Of a stretch of 64,000 nt of DNA, positions 36,401 through 45,233 are shown in pieces (within the stretch, counting starts at the first letter, position 1; each line of letters opens with the position of its first letter). The translations under genes and the position numbers were made by a program. The notes under the pieces were generated by a model, which was not told the DNA's origin, ran no database searches, and worked only from the letters and a program-made list of their open reading frames with translations. Source of the stretch: Sphingobium sp. CCH11-B1 (GTDB taxonomy: Bacteria; Pseudomonadota; Alphaproteobacteria; Sphingomonadales; Sphingomonadaceae); the NCBI RefSeq assembly GCF_001556865.1, contig NZ_LSJY01000169.1:67519-131518 (forward strand), given 5' to 3'.

Positions 36401-36752
36401 TCGTCCCTTGCGCGAAGGGATGGCGCGCGTGATCGCCGAAGGGGGGACGGAGAGGCTCCGTCCCATTCTTGAAAGGGCGACGATAGGGATGACCATTCGC
36501 CCCGCCGAACTCGAACCCGAGACTTTCCACGAAAGGCTACGCGCTAATCCGCGCGCCTGGCTCAGCGCCTTCATCAGCTATGCCGACCGCTCTCGTCTTC
36601 TGCCCGGACTGTGCGCCGATCTGGCCGAGACGCTGGCGTCCAGCGATGTCACTGGCGCCAGCGTCGCACGTGTCGCGAGTTCCTACCTCGCATGGGACGA
36701 AGCCTTGGGCGGCGGCAGCGACTGGAGAAACGAATCATCTCTATCCGCATAG
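33477..36752 (+). CDS. STAND/NLR-like NTPase, gasdermin operon
   Basis: 1,091 residues. Walker A is G-G-G-G-K-T-T (Lys223), Walker B is L-V-L-V-L-D-T-A-E (Asp353), and a sensor-like I-I-A-G-R-D-P follows. A winged-helix-like region and a long helical C-terminus come next, as in STAND NTPases that oligomerise on sensing a trigger. The first 200 residues may form the link to the proteases. GGAGG lies 7 bases before the ATG at 33477, which overlaps the upstream stop by 10 bases; a second ATG at 33483 gives an ATGA overlap. The likely job is sensing infection and switching on the proteases, by analogy with characterised operons and with NLRs. Confidence 0.85.
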   Translation: MGMKMKASANVNLQAVFAAPREAAGPTTRHYGDDLPFARLCLAVRGWVTPTNLVRNLAGGGGGDMLAALAGEVETTAATRSGQWFMQVEPRRQAIATAFGDEVVRALAPHLGSDGQDVILSAFRLALDDKPVDLAALSDKALRALANVRDWLGDRWRLPFDKDEIGAALAGKVLAADLERMTAQQLVGKAHRDALAILERFVLPGEDARLRAIYVQAAGGGGKTTLLAYLQRKLQERAGGAAIARIDFDEPGIDPSRMITLNLALFEQLASNLSQIRARVSDFLPQLRGAASALRLPDYAGWTPLAGWSSGQRRRRSLGGQRQISESVSDQGSILFGLLSPDSLHGPLVLVLDTAELVMEGDSRAAAGIADWLNFLATEAQAHDIRLIIAGRDPPPGGDSLPVGELSLFARLERMGAQFDPPIFLPELVPSEAAELLANCGVDDEKLRQAAADAVPGNPLLLRITADALRDGDARLVQDIHAVHGQAQVDSHSARIYLLRRVIAHVSDPMVRPYVIAAMASPILTSAMLGTVIIPLVDDQVKGGDGAALQATGRRKPRRVFAGIERTAWLGRASLDGKRFTFNRDLRRFVMTLVQAVDDDRKLHNRAHKALLTYHERRRDPLDRALTYYHQRALGGPAKLPRGDKSLKILRGLLDQFSEALEEEVASEIDALLLSRQFSAVRERFGRAPPVIAVGRGDATGGAKAEAISSQFEAIPSDRRLDDRDWRFHLEGREGKPGQGELLVGDDRAAEALAMYRERPTREPGAPPTFVIQAVADLGEWDCEDIAISAVVEDLSSKLSPRSVNANIERIYWITRFALQRDTGKLERTHIDLLQTVCNYLTGPGLATLPPLLAVAEAFCDERLMSPRMMGGVRGNEGEGRIYLVRRQPLNAELAIGQFAVTQRDWLARVRRTRAVASVDALSWVQRQIDDLHGQPIAMVSQQFMKLREAIEIDWNGRDISAGTLLLRGMTAEFLRPLREGMARVIAEGGTERLRPILERATIGMTIRPAELEPETFHERLRANPRAWLSAFISYADRSRLLPGLCADLAETLASSDVTGASVARVASSYLAWDEALGGGSDWRNESSLSA

Positions 36753-36777
36753 GCGGGAGAAGAAGGGCAGACACATC

Positions 36778-38091
36778 ATGACCGAGCCTGAATATGATGA
36801 ACCTGTCGTCGACGACGAGGACGGTCATACCGATCCTTGTGAGCATCGCGAGCCCGATGCTCCGGAGTCCGGGGTTACTGCGGAGGCGGTGCGCCCCTCA
36901 CGGCCGGCAAAATCCCTCCTCGCCTTGCGTGCACGGATCGATGCGGTCTACCCTGATCGCAAGACCAAGAGCGACGGCATCGTTGGAGACGCAGCCCACC
37001 AGTCGCGCGCATCGGACCACAATCCCTGGGTGAGCGACGGCGCCAAAGGGGTCGTAACGGCGATCGACATCACCCATGATCCTGCCAGTGGCTGTGATGC
37101 CGGCCGGATCGTCGAGGCCCTTCGCGCGAGCCGCGACAAACGCATCAAATATCTCATCTGGAACCGTCGAATTGCCAATGCGTCAGTGATTGGGGGCGTC
37201 GCGCCCTGGACGTGGCGATCCTACACCGGGAAAAACCCGCATGATCATCATTTCCATCTCTCGGTGAAGCCCGACAAGGCGCTATATGACGACGAGGCAC
37301 CCTGGACGATCCAGCGCATGGAAGAAAGCCTCGGTGTCGATGAGGTCGTTGATACCGACGCCGACATCCTGCAGGCCCTGGCCGCGCTCGGGGCCAATAT
37401 CATCACACATGCGCCGGCGCTGCCGCAGATCGACACTTTGCAAGATGCAATCACGCAGCTTCAGGCCAATCATCATGCAGTCTGGGCGCCAGCCGAGCTT
37501 GAGGGCGTCGGCGCCGAGGCGGCGGTCAGTTTCGAGACGTTGAAGAAGGGCTATGAGAAGCTGTTCGCCCAGGCGAAGGTTCTCGATAAATGGAAAGGCA
37601 CCGTCGCCTGGTATGTCGCGAAGATACGCAAGGGGCGCGCGCAATATGAAGCGGTCGCGGCAAAGAGCGGCGTGCCCTGGTGGTTCATTGCCATTGTGCA
37701 TGGCATGGAAGCGAGCTTCAGCTTCACGGGTCACCTTCATAACGGCGATCCCTTGGGCAGCCGCACGGTTCAGGTGCCCAAAGGACGTCCCAAAGTCTGG
37801 AACCCGCCAAGCGACTGGAGCAGCAGCGCGCTAGATGCATTGGAGCAGGAAGGCTTTCTGCATCAGGCCGACTGGACCCTGGCGCGCGTCCTTTATCGGT
37901 TCGAGGGCTTTAATGGATATGGGTATCACGCGCTCGGTATCAATTCACCCTATCTGTGGAGCTTTTCGGACCAGTGGACGAAGGGCAAATTCGTGGCGGA
38001 CCATAAATTCGATCCCAACGCCACATCGAAGCAGTGCGGAGCGGCAGTCATGCTGCGTGCGCTGGTCGATGCTGGCGATGTGCAACTGTAA
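36778..38091 (+). CDS. Two-domain peptidoglycan hydrolase (M15-like peptidase plus lysozyme-like domain)
   Basis: 437 residues from the ATG at 36778, 25 bp after the NTPase stop. An acidic N-terminus is followed by a metallopeptidase-like domain with S-D-H-N-P (His81), T-A-I-D-I-T-H-D (Asp97) and D-H-H-F-H-L (156-161), resembling endolysin-type cell-wall peptidases. The C-terminal domain (about 285-437) has V-P-W-W-F-I-A-I-V-H-G-M-E, H-L-H-N-G-D-P-L, Y-G-Y-H and S-K-Q-C-G-A-A-V, as in lysozyme-like wall hydrolases. No signal peptide is visible, so reaching the wall would need a hole in the inner membrane, which the gasdermin could supply. Its stop overlaps a possible start of the next gene (TAATG). 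A wall hydrolase in a gasdermin operon is not something I know as standard. Confidence 0.8.
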   Translation: MTEPEYDEPVVDDEDGHTDPCEHREPDAPESGVTAEAVRPSRPAKSLLALRARIDAVYPDRKTKSDGIVGDAAHQSRASDHNPWVSDGAKGVVTAIDITHDPASGCDAGRIVEALRASRDKRIKYLIWNRRIANASVIGGVAPWTWRSYTGKNPHDHHFHLSVKPDKALYDDEAPWTIQRMEESLGVDEVVDTDADILQALAALGANIITHAPALPQIDTLQDAITQLQANHHAVWAPAELEGVGAEAAVSFETLKKGYEKLFAQAKVLDKWKGTVAWYVAKIRKGRAQYEAVAAKSGVPWWFIAIVHGMEASFSFTGHLHNGDPLGSRTVQVPKGRPKVWNPPSDWSSSALDALEQEGFLHQADWTLARVLYRFEGFNGYGYHALGINSPYLWSFSDQWTKGKFVADHKFDPNATSKQCGAAVMLRALVDAGDVQL

Positions 38092-38108
38092 TGAGGGAAG
38101 GCGAAGAC

Positions 38109-40883
38109 ATGACCAATGCAAAGTCTCCCTCGATCGGCGCGCATTTGCGGCAGCTTCTTGGCAGGGTTCAGAATGTCGACGGGACTCCGGGGGTGATGGC
38201 GGAATCGACCGCTACGCTTGCCGAAGCTGCGTATCATGTTGCCGGCCGATACGAACCTCATGATGTACCATCCGACATTTCCGCAGACGAAATCACGAAC
38301 GTTGCCCGCAAGGCAGTGGCCGACGAACCGCTTGATGAGCGAGAAGGCTTTATCGCCGAGGCCATTATCCTGCCGGATCTGAGACCCGCAATCGACATCA
38401 TCGGGGGGGACTTCACGATCGACCATCCGGCCTGGCGCGACTATGGTGCTGATACACCGGCACATGCCAATTTCGTCCAGGCTATACCATCAGTAGGGCG
38501 TATCGAACTGCCGGGAAATCCCGGCGTTCCTTACGGCGGTACCGGCTTCGTTGTGGGCGAGGGCCTGCTGATGACCAATCGACATGTCGCCCAGTTGTTC
38601 GCGAGCGGGCTCGGCGTCGATGGCCTCCAGTTCATTTCGGGCATAGATCCGGCCGTGGACTTTCTTCGTGAGCTGGACAATCAGGCGGGAACGCCGTTCG
38701 CGTTTCGCAAGATCCGCATGATCCATCCATATTTCGACATGGCGCTTGTGGAGATCGAGGGGCTTGAAGGACATGCCCCCCTCTGGCTGGAACCGGTCGA
38801 GCTGGATGCGGCGCGACCCCGCCGCATCGCGGTCGTCGGCTATCCCGCATTTGATCCGCGCAACCGGGCCGATGTACAGGATAAGGTTTTCCGCGGCGTC
38901 TATAACATCAAGCGCTTCCAGCCCGGTCTTCTCGCCGGGCGGAGGAACGTGGACAGCTTCGGCAAGATGATGAGCGCGGGCTGCCATGACAGCTCCACGC
39001 TAGGCGGAAATTCGGGTTCGCTCGTCCTCTCGGCGGAAACGGGCGATGTCGTCGGCCTGCACTTTGCCGGAATATACAAGGATTCGAACTTTGCGGTCCC
39101 CGCCGTTGATCTCGCACGTGACGGGCGGATTATCGATGCCGGGGTCAACATCCGGGGCGGTGGGCATCGAAGTGACGGACCCTGGGAGCAGTGGTGGCGC
39201 AACGTTGCGACGCCCGAAAGGCCGACAACCGCCGGAGTCCCGTCCACGCCCGCGGCAGTAGCCGTCCAGGCACCCGCAGCAGTGCACGTTCCAGATGGGG
39301 GCGCGGTGACGATCAGCATACCTTTGCAAATTACGGTATCGCTTGGCGTCCCGGATACTGGCTCCGCAGCGCAGACCGTGGAAGCGCTATCTCTGGACGA
39401 GGCAATTGCGCGGCTGTCGCAAGCGTTGCCGGATGGGGTCGTCAGGGTGAAGCCGGGCTTCAACGGACGAACGGATGTCCTTGTCCTGGCAGCTCGCCCG
39501 GAACGCTTCGAGGTCGTTCGCGCGTCCGCTCCAGCGGCATTCGCAGGCTATCCCGTCGATGTTCGTTATGCGACGATCGATGAACAACTGGGTTTGACGG
39601 TGGATCAGCTGGAGGTGCCCGGTACGATTGCCTATGACGACGCGCGCCGCGCGAAGGCCCCATTTCTCTTCGATCCGGTGGAAGAGGAAATGACCGTCAT
39701 CGCCCATGTCGGACCGGAAGAGAGCTTTCCCATGCTCCAGGAGTTTCTGGGCAAGGTCCAAACGACGCTCACCAGTTCGATGTACCAGTTCTTCGCGGCC
39801 CATGTAATGGAAGCCGTAAAGGAGCGCCTTGACGCAGGCGGTCTGACGATGAAGATCGTACTCGATCCCGCGACCCGCGATAGTGGCGATGGCGGGCCCA
39901 AGGACGGTGAATTTCGTCGAGATACCACCTTCGAGAAATGGCGTGACGACTTCGCCTTCACGAATGTTTATGTGCCTGTCGGCAACGGCAAGCTGGTCAC
40001 CAGAGCCTACCATATCAAGGTCAGCGTAGCCGACAGCCAGTGGGTCTGGCTATCCAGCGGCAACTGGACCAGGAGCAGCCAGCCAAAGCCTGTCGATGGC
40101 GGCGCGCGCGGCAACCGTGAATGGCATATCGTGCTTGAGAACCGCAAGCTGGCCGACATGTTTGAAGCCCATATCAATGCGGACTTCGATCAATGTGGAG
40201 AGCTTGGCGGCGGAGAGGAGGCGATCGCTCCAGCCGAAATCATGGTCGACGTGCCCGAGGAAATCTTTCTGGAAGCGCCCGTCGAACGGCTCCAGCCGCT
40301 GCGTGTTACCGGACGAAGCGTTAAGGTCCAGCCGGTTCTGACGCCAGATCGGCGCGGCCGGATCTATACCGACGCGGTGCTCTCTTTGATCCATTCGGCC
40401 AGGCGGCAGCTCGTCTTCCAGAATCAGTATATCAAGATCCGCAAGGACATGGCCGGGAATCTCGATGAACTGGTCGAGGCGCTGATCGCGAAATCGAAGG
40501 AGATTGCGGACCTTCGGATCATCCTTCGGGCCGGCGATGTCGATGATGATATTACCGAGCTTCGTCGTCGCGGTCTCGACGTAGCGCGGTGCGTCCGCAT
40601 CATCACCAACACTCATACAAAGGGGATCATAGCTGACGGGCAGCGAGTACTTGTCGGCAGCCAGAACTGGAGCGACCAGGCGGTATCGACCAATCGCGAC
40701 GCAAGCCTGTTGTTCGACGATGCTGAGATCGCTGCCTATTTTCTCAAGGCTTTCGAGATCGACTGGGCAAGAGCCAGGCCTGCGGTCGCCCTCGGCGTCG
40801 AAAAGCCTGCGCTGATTGCGCAGGGCGCCGGCCCGCCGCCGGGTTATGTCCGTATGCCCTTGTCCGAATATTACGGTCGATAG
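38109..40883 (+). CDS. Trypsin-like protease fused to two-HKD phospholipase D
   Basis: 924 residues. The N-terminal protease has His159 (T-N-R-H-V-A), Asp210 (Y-F-D-M-A-L) and Ser302 (G-G-N-S-G-S). A linker rich in Ala/Pro/Val (about 370-420) leads to a phospholipase D region with two complete HKD motifs: His635/Lys637/Asp642 and His836/Lys838/Asp843, followed by S-S-G-N-W and G-S-Q-N-W. The ATG at 38109 is chosen because GAGGGAAGG lies about 7 bases ahead; the ATG at 38091 overlapping the upstream stop is an alternative. It probably hydrolyses phospholipid (or nucleic acid, as some HKD enzymes do) once activated, with the protease domain giving self-cleavage or part of a cascade. It is coupled to the wall hydrolase gene, so it looks like an extra effector of the gasdermin operon. 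Confidence 0.85.
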   Translation: MTNAKSPSIGAHLRQLLGRVQNVDGTPGVMAESTATLAEAAYHVAGRYEPHDVPSDISADEITNVARKAVADEPLDEREGFIAEAIILPDLRPAIDIIGGDFTIDHPAWRDYGADTPAHANFVQAIPSVGRIELPGNPGVPYGGTGFVVGEGLLMTNRHVAQLFASGLGVDGLQFISGIDPAVDFLRELDNQAGTPFAFRKIRMIHPYFDMALVEIEGLEGHAPLWLEPVELDAARPRRIAVVGYPAFDPRNRADVQDKVFRGVYNIKRFQPGLLAGRRNVDSFGKMMSAGCHDSSTLGGNSGSLVLSAETGDVVGLHFAGIYKDSNFAVPAVDLARDGRIIDAGVNIRGGGHRSDGPWEQWWRNVATPERPTTAGVPSTPAAVAVQAPAAVHVPDGGAVTISIPLQITVSLGVPDTGSAAQTVEALSLDEAIARLSQALPDGVVRVKPGFNGRTDVLVLAARPERFEVVRASAPAAFAGYPVDVRYATIDEQLGLTVDQLEVPGTIAYDDARRAKAPFLFDPVEEEMTVIAHVGPEESFPMLQEFLGKVQTTLTSSMYQFFAAHVMEAVKERLDAGGLTMKIVLDPATRDSGDGGPKDGEFRRDTTFEKWRDDFAFTNVYVPVGNGKLVTRAYHIKVSVADSQWVWLSSGNWTRSSQPKPVDGGARGNREWHIVLENRKLADMFEAHINADFDQCGELGGGEEAIAPAEIMVDVPEEIFLEAPVERLQPLRVTGRSVKVQPVLTPDRRGRIYTDAVLSLIHSARRQLVFQNQYIKIRKDMAGNLDELVEALIAKSKEIADLRIILRAGDVDDDITELRRRGLDVARCVRIITNTHTKGIIADGQRVLVGSQNWSDQAVSTNRDASLLFDDAEIAAYFLKAFEIDWARARPAVALGVEKPALIAQGAGPPPGYVRMPLSEYYGR

Positions 40884-41082
40884 AACAAATTGAAGCGGAT
40901 AATCTTCTTCCCAAACTGGGGGCATCCTTGCTGGGCTGGCCTTTGAGCAGGCTGCGATTGAAGGAGGAAAAGGGCGCCATTTTTCGAATAGATTTTTGAC
41001 GAACCTCGGCGCGCTAACTCTTCTGCAAGACTAAAGAGGGAGATAGGTCCGACACTCGAAAAATTTCGTTAGAGGGCTATAG

Positions 41083-42630
41083 ATGCCGAATGAAACCAGG
41101 GGCATCGAAGTCCTTCCCGACTGGAACAAGCCCGGCTCATTTTCGTCGGGAAGAGATCCGCTCGGACTGCAGGCGGCATCGGTTCGGTTATACACCGACC
41201 TCCTTCCCGGACTGACCAACGTTACCAACCGGCTGCGCTACTTCTCATTCTATTGCTGGGTAGTCAGGCAGTTCGAGCTGACGCAGCACAGCCTCGACGA
41301 AAAAAAGTGGCGCATCTTCGTGCGCCGCGCGGAGGCGATATATGCGCTTGCATGTCAGATCGGAGACAGCGACGAGGCCAACGGTATGGCCGGTTCAGCT
41401 TGGGCAGGTAAAAACATCGGGATCGGCAAAGCCTTCGATTTCACGCCCTGGACGGACGGCCCAGGGGAAGAAAACCAGTATCTTAAGGCGGTGAGGGGCA
41501 ATTTCGGGCAGTTCTATGTGGCCAGCATGCTGCAGATGGGCATGCTCCTGAAAACCAACATCCGCGTCCAGGCAGTGTCGCCCGATCATGGCCTCGATCT
41601 TGCCGAAGCCTTCGCCGAAGCATGTCCGACAGCCTGCAAGAAAATCCTCAAGGCAATCAGGACCGGCAGGATCGACCATGCAGACTGCGTCGCCATATCG
41701 GACGAGGCACATCCGGCCTATCTTGATGTGCAGTCGGGGGAGACGCAACTGCTGCTGCGTTACCTGCGCGGCGAGAGGGCAGACGATGATACTGCGCCAG
41801 CACGTCGGGCGACGCTATGGAACGTCCTCAACATCATTAGTCGCATCGGTCGTCAGGATGGTAACGACCTTCGCCGCGAGCTTTACGTCCAAGACAACAT
41901 CGGAACCGTCACCAACCAGTTTCTAGCGCAGAACCTGACCCATTGGCGCGCCTATTTCGTGAACGAGCTCTGCCACATCTCACTCGAGCTTGTGCTCAAC
42001 GCGTTGACCCACCGCATCAACGAGACGTCGGGCGCGACCGCGGATGAACTGTCTCGCGCCATAGCCACCCTCGCGCTTCGCCGCGGCGACGCGGCATCCA
42101 CCCTCGCCAGAGTCGCCGAAGCACGGGATCTCGGCAGCCTGGCCCTCGAGCATAAGGCCGGATCTGAACTCGCGGACATCGCGGGCGGGACAAGTGAGCC
42201 CGGCAGCAAACAGGTGCGCAAAGCCATCGATCTCCTGCTGTCGTTGTGGAGGCGCTGGAGCGATGATGCTGCGATCAACGGGATACTGGCTGAAGCCACC
42301 GTCGCCGATAGATCGGCGGAAGGCATCTTCCGCTATCTCGACAAGATGGCCGATAGACCTGCAATGGAGGGGCTCGCGGGTCTGGTGCGCAAGTTCGTCA
42401 TCGGGAACCACCTGCTGATCGCTGGACAGAAGCTTGCGGCAGGAACCTACACCTATCGCTTTATCGTCGATGAAAGCGGACTCGTCGACGGCGAACCGGC
42501 CGAATATACTTTCACCAACCCCCGCATCGTCAATCTTCTGACGTTCGCATATGACGGCGCTCTGCTCGATGATGAGGGCGATGTAGCCGAGGCAGGAAAG
42601 GCGCTGCTCGATGCCGTTCAACCTGTTTGA
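41083..42630 (+). CDS. Unknown 515-residue protein, first gene of a second accessory set
   Basis: I do not recognise the family. The N-terminus (D-P-L-G-L-Q, L-L-P-G-L-T-N-V-T-N-R-L-R-Y-F-S-F) is strikingly motif-like, then the protein is largely helical with no signal or membrane segment. AGAGGG precedes the ATG. It overlaps the PLD-like gene by 20 bases, so the two are translated together and probably work together. It lies 199 bp after the gasdermin operon on the same strand, in what looks like a defence island. That 199-bp gap has no gene; a TTGACG at about 40996 might belong to a promoter. Confidence 0.75.
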   Translation: MPNETRGIEVLPDWNKPGSFSSGRDPLGLQAASVRLYTDLLPGLTNVTNRLRYFSFYCWVVRQFELTQHSLDEKKWRIFVRRAEAIYALACQIGDSDEANGMAGSAWAGKNIGIGKAFDFTPWTDGPGEENQYLKAVRGNFGQFYVASMLQMGMLLKTNIRVQAVSPDHGLDLAEAFAEACPTACKKILKAIRTGRIDHADCVAISDEAHPAYLDVQSGETQLLLRYLRGERADDDTAPARRATLWNVLNIISRIGRQDGNDLRRELYVQDNIGTVTNQFLAQNLTHWRAYFVNELCHISLELVLNALTHRINETSGATADELSRAIATLALRRGDAASTLARVAEARDLGSLALEHKAGSELADIAGGTSEPGSKQVRKAIDLLLSLWRRWSDDAAINGILAEATVADRSAEGIFRYLDKMADRPAMEGLAGLVRKFVIGNHLLIAGQKLAAGTYTYRFIVDESGLVDGEPAEYTFTNPRIVNLLTFAYDGALLDDEGDVAEAGKALLDAVQPV

Positions 42631-45076
42631 CGACCTCAAGAGACCCGGCTTCCACAGCTCGATTACAACTACTTTCAGCGTAGACCCAGCTTTCTACGAC
42701 GCCAACGTCCAGTACCGGCTCCGGGCGGTCGGGTGCCAGAACAACCTGCTGATTGCGGACGCTGCGATGCTCTCGCAGGCACTTGAGCAATTGCCGGAGG
42801 CGTTCAGCCATGCTGGCCGGAAGTACCTGATCGAGCCGATCGAAGGGACCGGCTGCTTCCATCCCAAGATGATGATCCGCTACGGCAAGGCAAAGGCAAG
42901 CTTTACCCTTGGTTCGGCGAACGCGACCTCCGCGGGTTGGGGCAGCAACCGGGAACTCGTTTCAAGCCTCGATTGGTCCCAATCAGCGGAAACCCCGGAC
43001 AGCGCCGTCCACCGCAGGCTTATAGCCAGAGCCCATGACTGGCTGATCGCGCAGGTTTCTGCGACAGGGAATCCCGACCTCTCCTATAAGTTCGATCTCC
43101 TGAACTCTCAGGCACCTTGGCTGGCATGTACCGACCGGGGGGAGGGGGCAGAGGTGTTCGCCGACGGAAGCCTCGTCGATCTGATGCTGTCCGCTCCGGA
43201 CGCAAACGAACCGATCGGCGACCGCTTTCTCGCGAACGTCGAAGGCAAGGTGGAACGCCTTGTAGTGATTTCACCCTACTGGGATTCAGACCTCAAGGCT
43301 CTGCGGCGGGTGCACGCTGAACTGGGCAAACCACCTCTGCACATATTCATGACCCTGTCCGATGTTGCCGGGGCGCGGCAATCGACATTCCCGATCCAGG
43401 CGCTCGGCTCGAAACTGAAGCCGACTTTCCATCCACATGGCGCGAGCGGAAATCATCGCTTCCTGCACGCCAAGCTTCTGGTCGCGCAGACGCGCAAATA
43501 TGACTTCCTGCTCTTTGGTAGCACGAACTGCACCGCCGGAGCCCTGGGCGGCTCTGGCATGCCCGGACTCAACCATGAGGCGGCGATCTTCCGGCGCCTC
43601 CCACGAGGCACGGTTGAAAAGACCCTGTGGCTCGACTTTTCGGAGATCCTTCGCCCCAAGGACATCTCGGCCCCCGAGAAGCCCGAGCCATCCGCAGCGC
43701 CGCCGCGATTCAATCCCGGCCGGATTGAGCGCAAGGACGACAGGCTCTACTGGAGCGTCCCGTCGGGCATCAACCCCACAGGGGCTGATCTGCTAATCGA
43801 TGATGATCGCCATCCGTTGATTGCCGGAGGCGACGTAAGGCCTCACGCGCGACTGGGAGGGGCGCGCAGCGGTTCCACGATCGTCGCGAGAGTAGCGCTG
43901 TGCGACGGCAGGATTAGTCGCCCGGTAATCGTATACGAGCCGAACAGGCTGATGGCGGCGGCGCCGAGCCCGCTCGCAAGCGGAATAAAGCGTAAGCTCG
44001 ACGCAGTGCTGAACGGTGAAAGCGACCTGATCGACCTGGCCCGCGACGTCCACTTGCTTTTTGGGGATGCCAATCCGATCAGACGGTCCGCGCTACGCGC
44101 GGATCGACGGGGCGCGTCGGTTGCCGCAGTGGCTGGCGAGGATTTCGACACGCCCGAGGAATTTCGCGAGGCACTGGGGCTCAAGGCCGATCTGATGGCA
44201 GGGGGACTCTCGCACGCGAACAATCCGGCCCTCCAACTCCTTCTGCAGATCGTGCTGCGCGGTATCGTCCAGCTCGAGGACAGCGAGACGATCGACCACG
44301 ACAGCTCCGCGTCGGCCGCCGCCCTAAAAACCGGCGAGGACCAGGACGATGAGGGGAGCGATGAGGAGGGCGATGAGGCGGACGACGACCAGGATGGAGA
44401 TGCCGCGGACGCTCCTCCGGCAAACGGAGTCAGGGAAAGACGACTTGTTGCCCAGCCCGTTCCCCGCGAAGCGTTCGAGCGCAACCAAAGGACATTGGAG
44501 CGGGCGATCGAGCGATTCGAGGACTATATCGGGACGGTCGCGAAATCCCGACAAGAGCTCGATCTCGACTTCGTAACGCGCGCCCTTTTTATGATCTACC
44601 TCATGCTCCACGGCTGCTCACACAGATATTCTGTCGATGAAACTGAGGTCGGGGTACTGATGCCCTTCTCGGCCATTGGGACCCGAAGGCAGGACGAAGG
44701 CTTTCTCATGCGTGGCGCCCGTCTCATCAGCTTGATCTGGGGGCGCAGGTTCACCGACGGACTCATGGCCCGCATTCCCCTCGACCGCGAACTGGAGAAC
44801 GTCCCCATACCGATCCTCACGCTCGTGATCTTGTCGCGCTGGATTCTTGCCGCCATCCTTGTCGAGGCAAGAGCGGCCGCAGGCGCGAAATCGCTCGCTG
44901 CGATTCTCGAATCCCAGATACCCGAATTCTACCGATCGACTTCGGCCTTCGCGTTCACCAAAGGGCCGCAGGTTGAGGCGGCCGTGACCCAGATGGCCCG
45001 GCATATCGGAATGTCTGCCGCGCAAGCCCAGAATGTAAGGAAGGGCATGGCGGAACTGGAAAAGGTGATGCCTTGA
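42611..45076 (+). CDS. PLD-like protein with variant HKD motifs and an acidic linker
   Basis: 821 residues. Two PLD-type half-sites are visible: His84/Lys86 with G-S-A-N-A-T, and His286/Lys288 with G-S-T-N-C-T. Both lack the usual Asp of HxKxxxxD, a variant seen in some nucleases and defence-linked PLD-like proteins. A very acidic stretch (many Asp/Glu, encoded about 44325-44410) links to a helical C-terminus. It overlaps the gene before it by 20 bases. Likely a nuclease or phosphodiesterase effector of the set; substrate unknown. Confidence 0.8.
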   Translation: MPFNLFDDLKRPGFHSSITTTFSVDPAFYDANVQYRLRAVGCQNNLLIADAAMLSQALEQLPEAFSHAGRKYLIEPIEGTGCFHPKMMIRYGKAKASFTLGSANATSAGWGSNRELVSSLDWSQSAETPDSAVHRRLIARAHDWLIAQVSATGNPDLSYKFDLLNSQAPWLACTDRGEGAEVFADGSLVDLMLSAPDANEPIGDRFLANVEGKVERLVVISPYWDSDLKALRRVHAELGKPPLHIFMTLSDVAGARQSTFPIQALGSKLKPTFHPHGASGNHRFLHAKLLVAQTRKYDFLLFGSTNCTAGALGGSGMPGLNHEAAIFRRLPRGTVEKTLWLDFSEILRPKDISAPEKPEPSAAPPRFNPGRIERKDDRLYWSVPSGINPTGADLLIDDDRHPLIAGGDVRPHARLGGARSGSTIVARVALCDGRISRPVIVYEPNRLMAAAPSPLASGIKRKLDAVLNGESDLIDLARDVHLLFGDANPIRRSALRADRRGASVAAVAGEDFDTPEEFREALGLKADLMAGGLSHANNPALQLLLQIVLRGIVQLEDSETIDHDSSASAAALKTGEDQDDEGSDEEGDEADDDQDGDAADAPPANGVRERRLVAQPVPREAFERNQRTLERAIERFEDYIGTVAKSRQELDLDFVTRALFMIYLMLHGCSHRYSVDETEVGVLMPFSAIGTRRQDEGFLMRGARLISLIWGRRFTDGLMARIPLDRELENVPIPILTLVILSRWILAAILVEARAAAGAKSLAAILESQIPEFYRSTSAFAFTKGPQVEAAVTQMARHIGMSAAQAQNVRKGMAELEKVMP

Positions 45077-45233
45077 ATTCGACTATATGCACCTGATTGG
45101 CATTGAGCCGATGGTCCCTTGGGGCCTCAATTCATTGAGAAACTGCGCCTCAGGGGGCGTTACGATAGATCATTGCCAACGGCGTTTTCCGGCATCAGAA
45201 CGGGCTCGAACTTGATTACTGAGCGCAAACCTG

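Noticed and set aside
34947..36530. 527-codon open frame on the minus strand
   Set aside because: Antisense to the STAND NTPase gene with no motif; a high-GC shadow.
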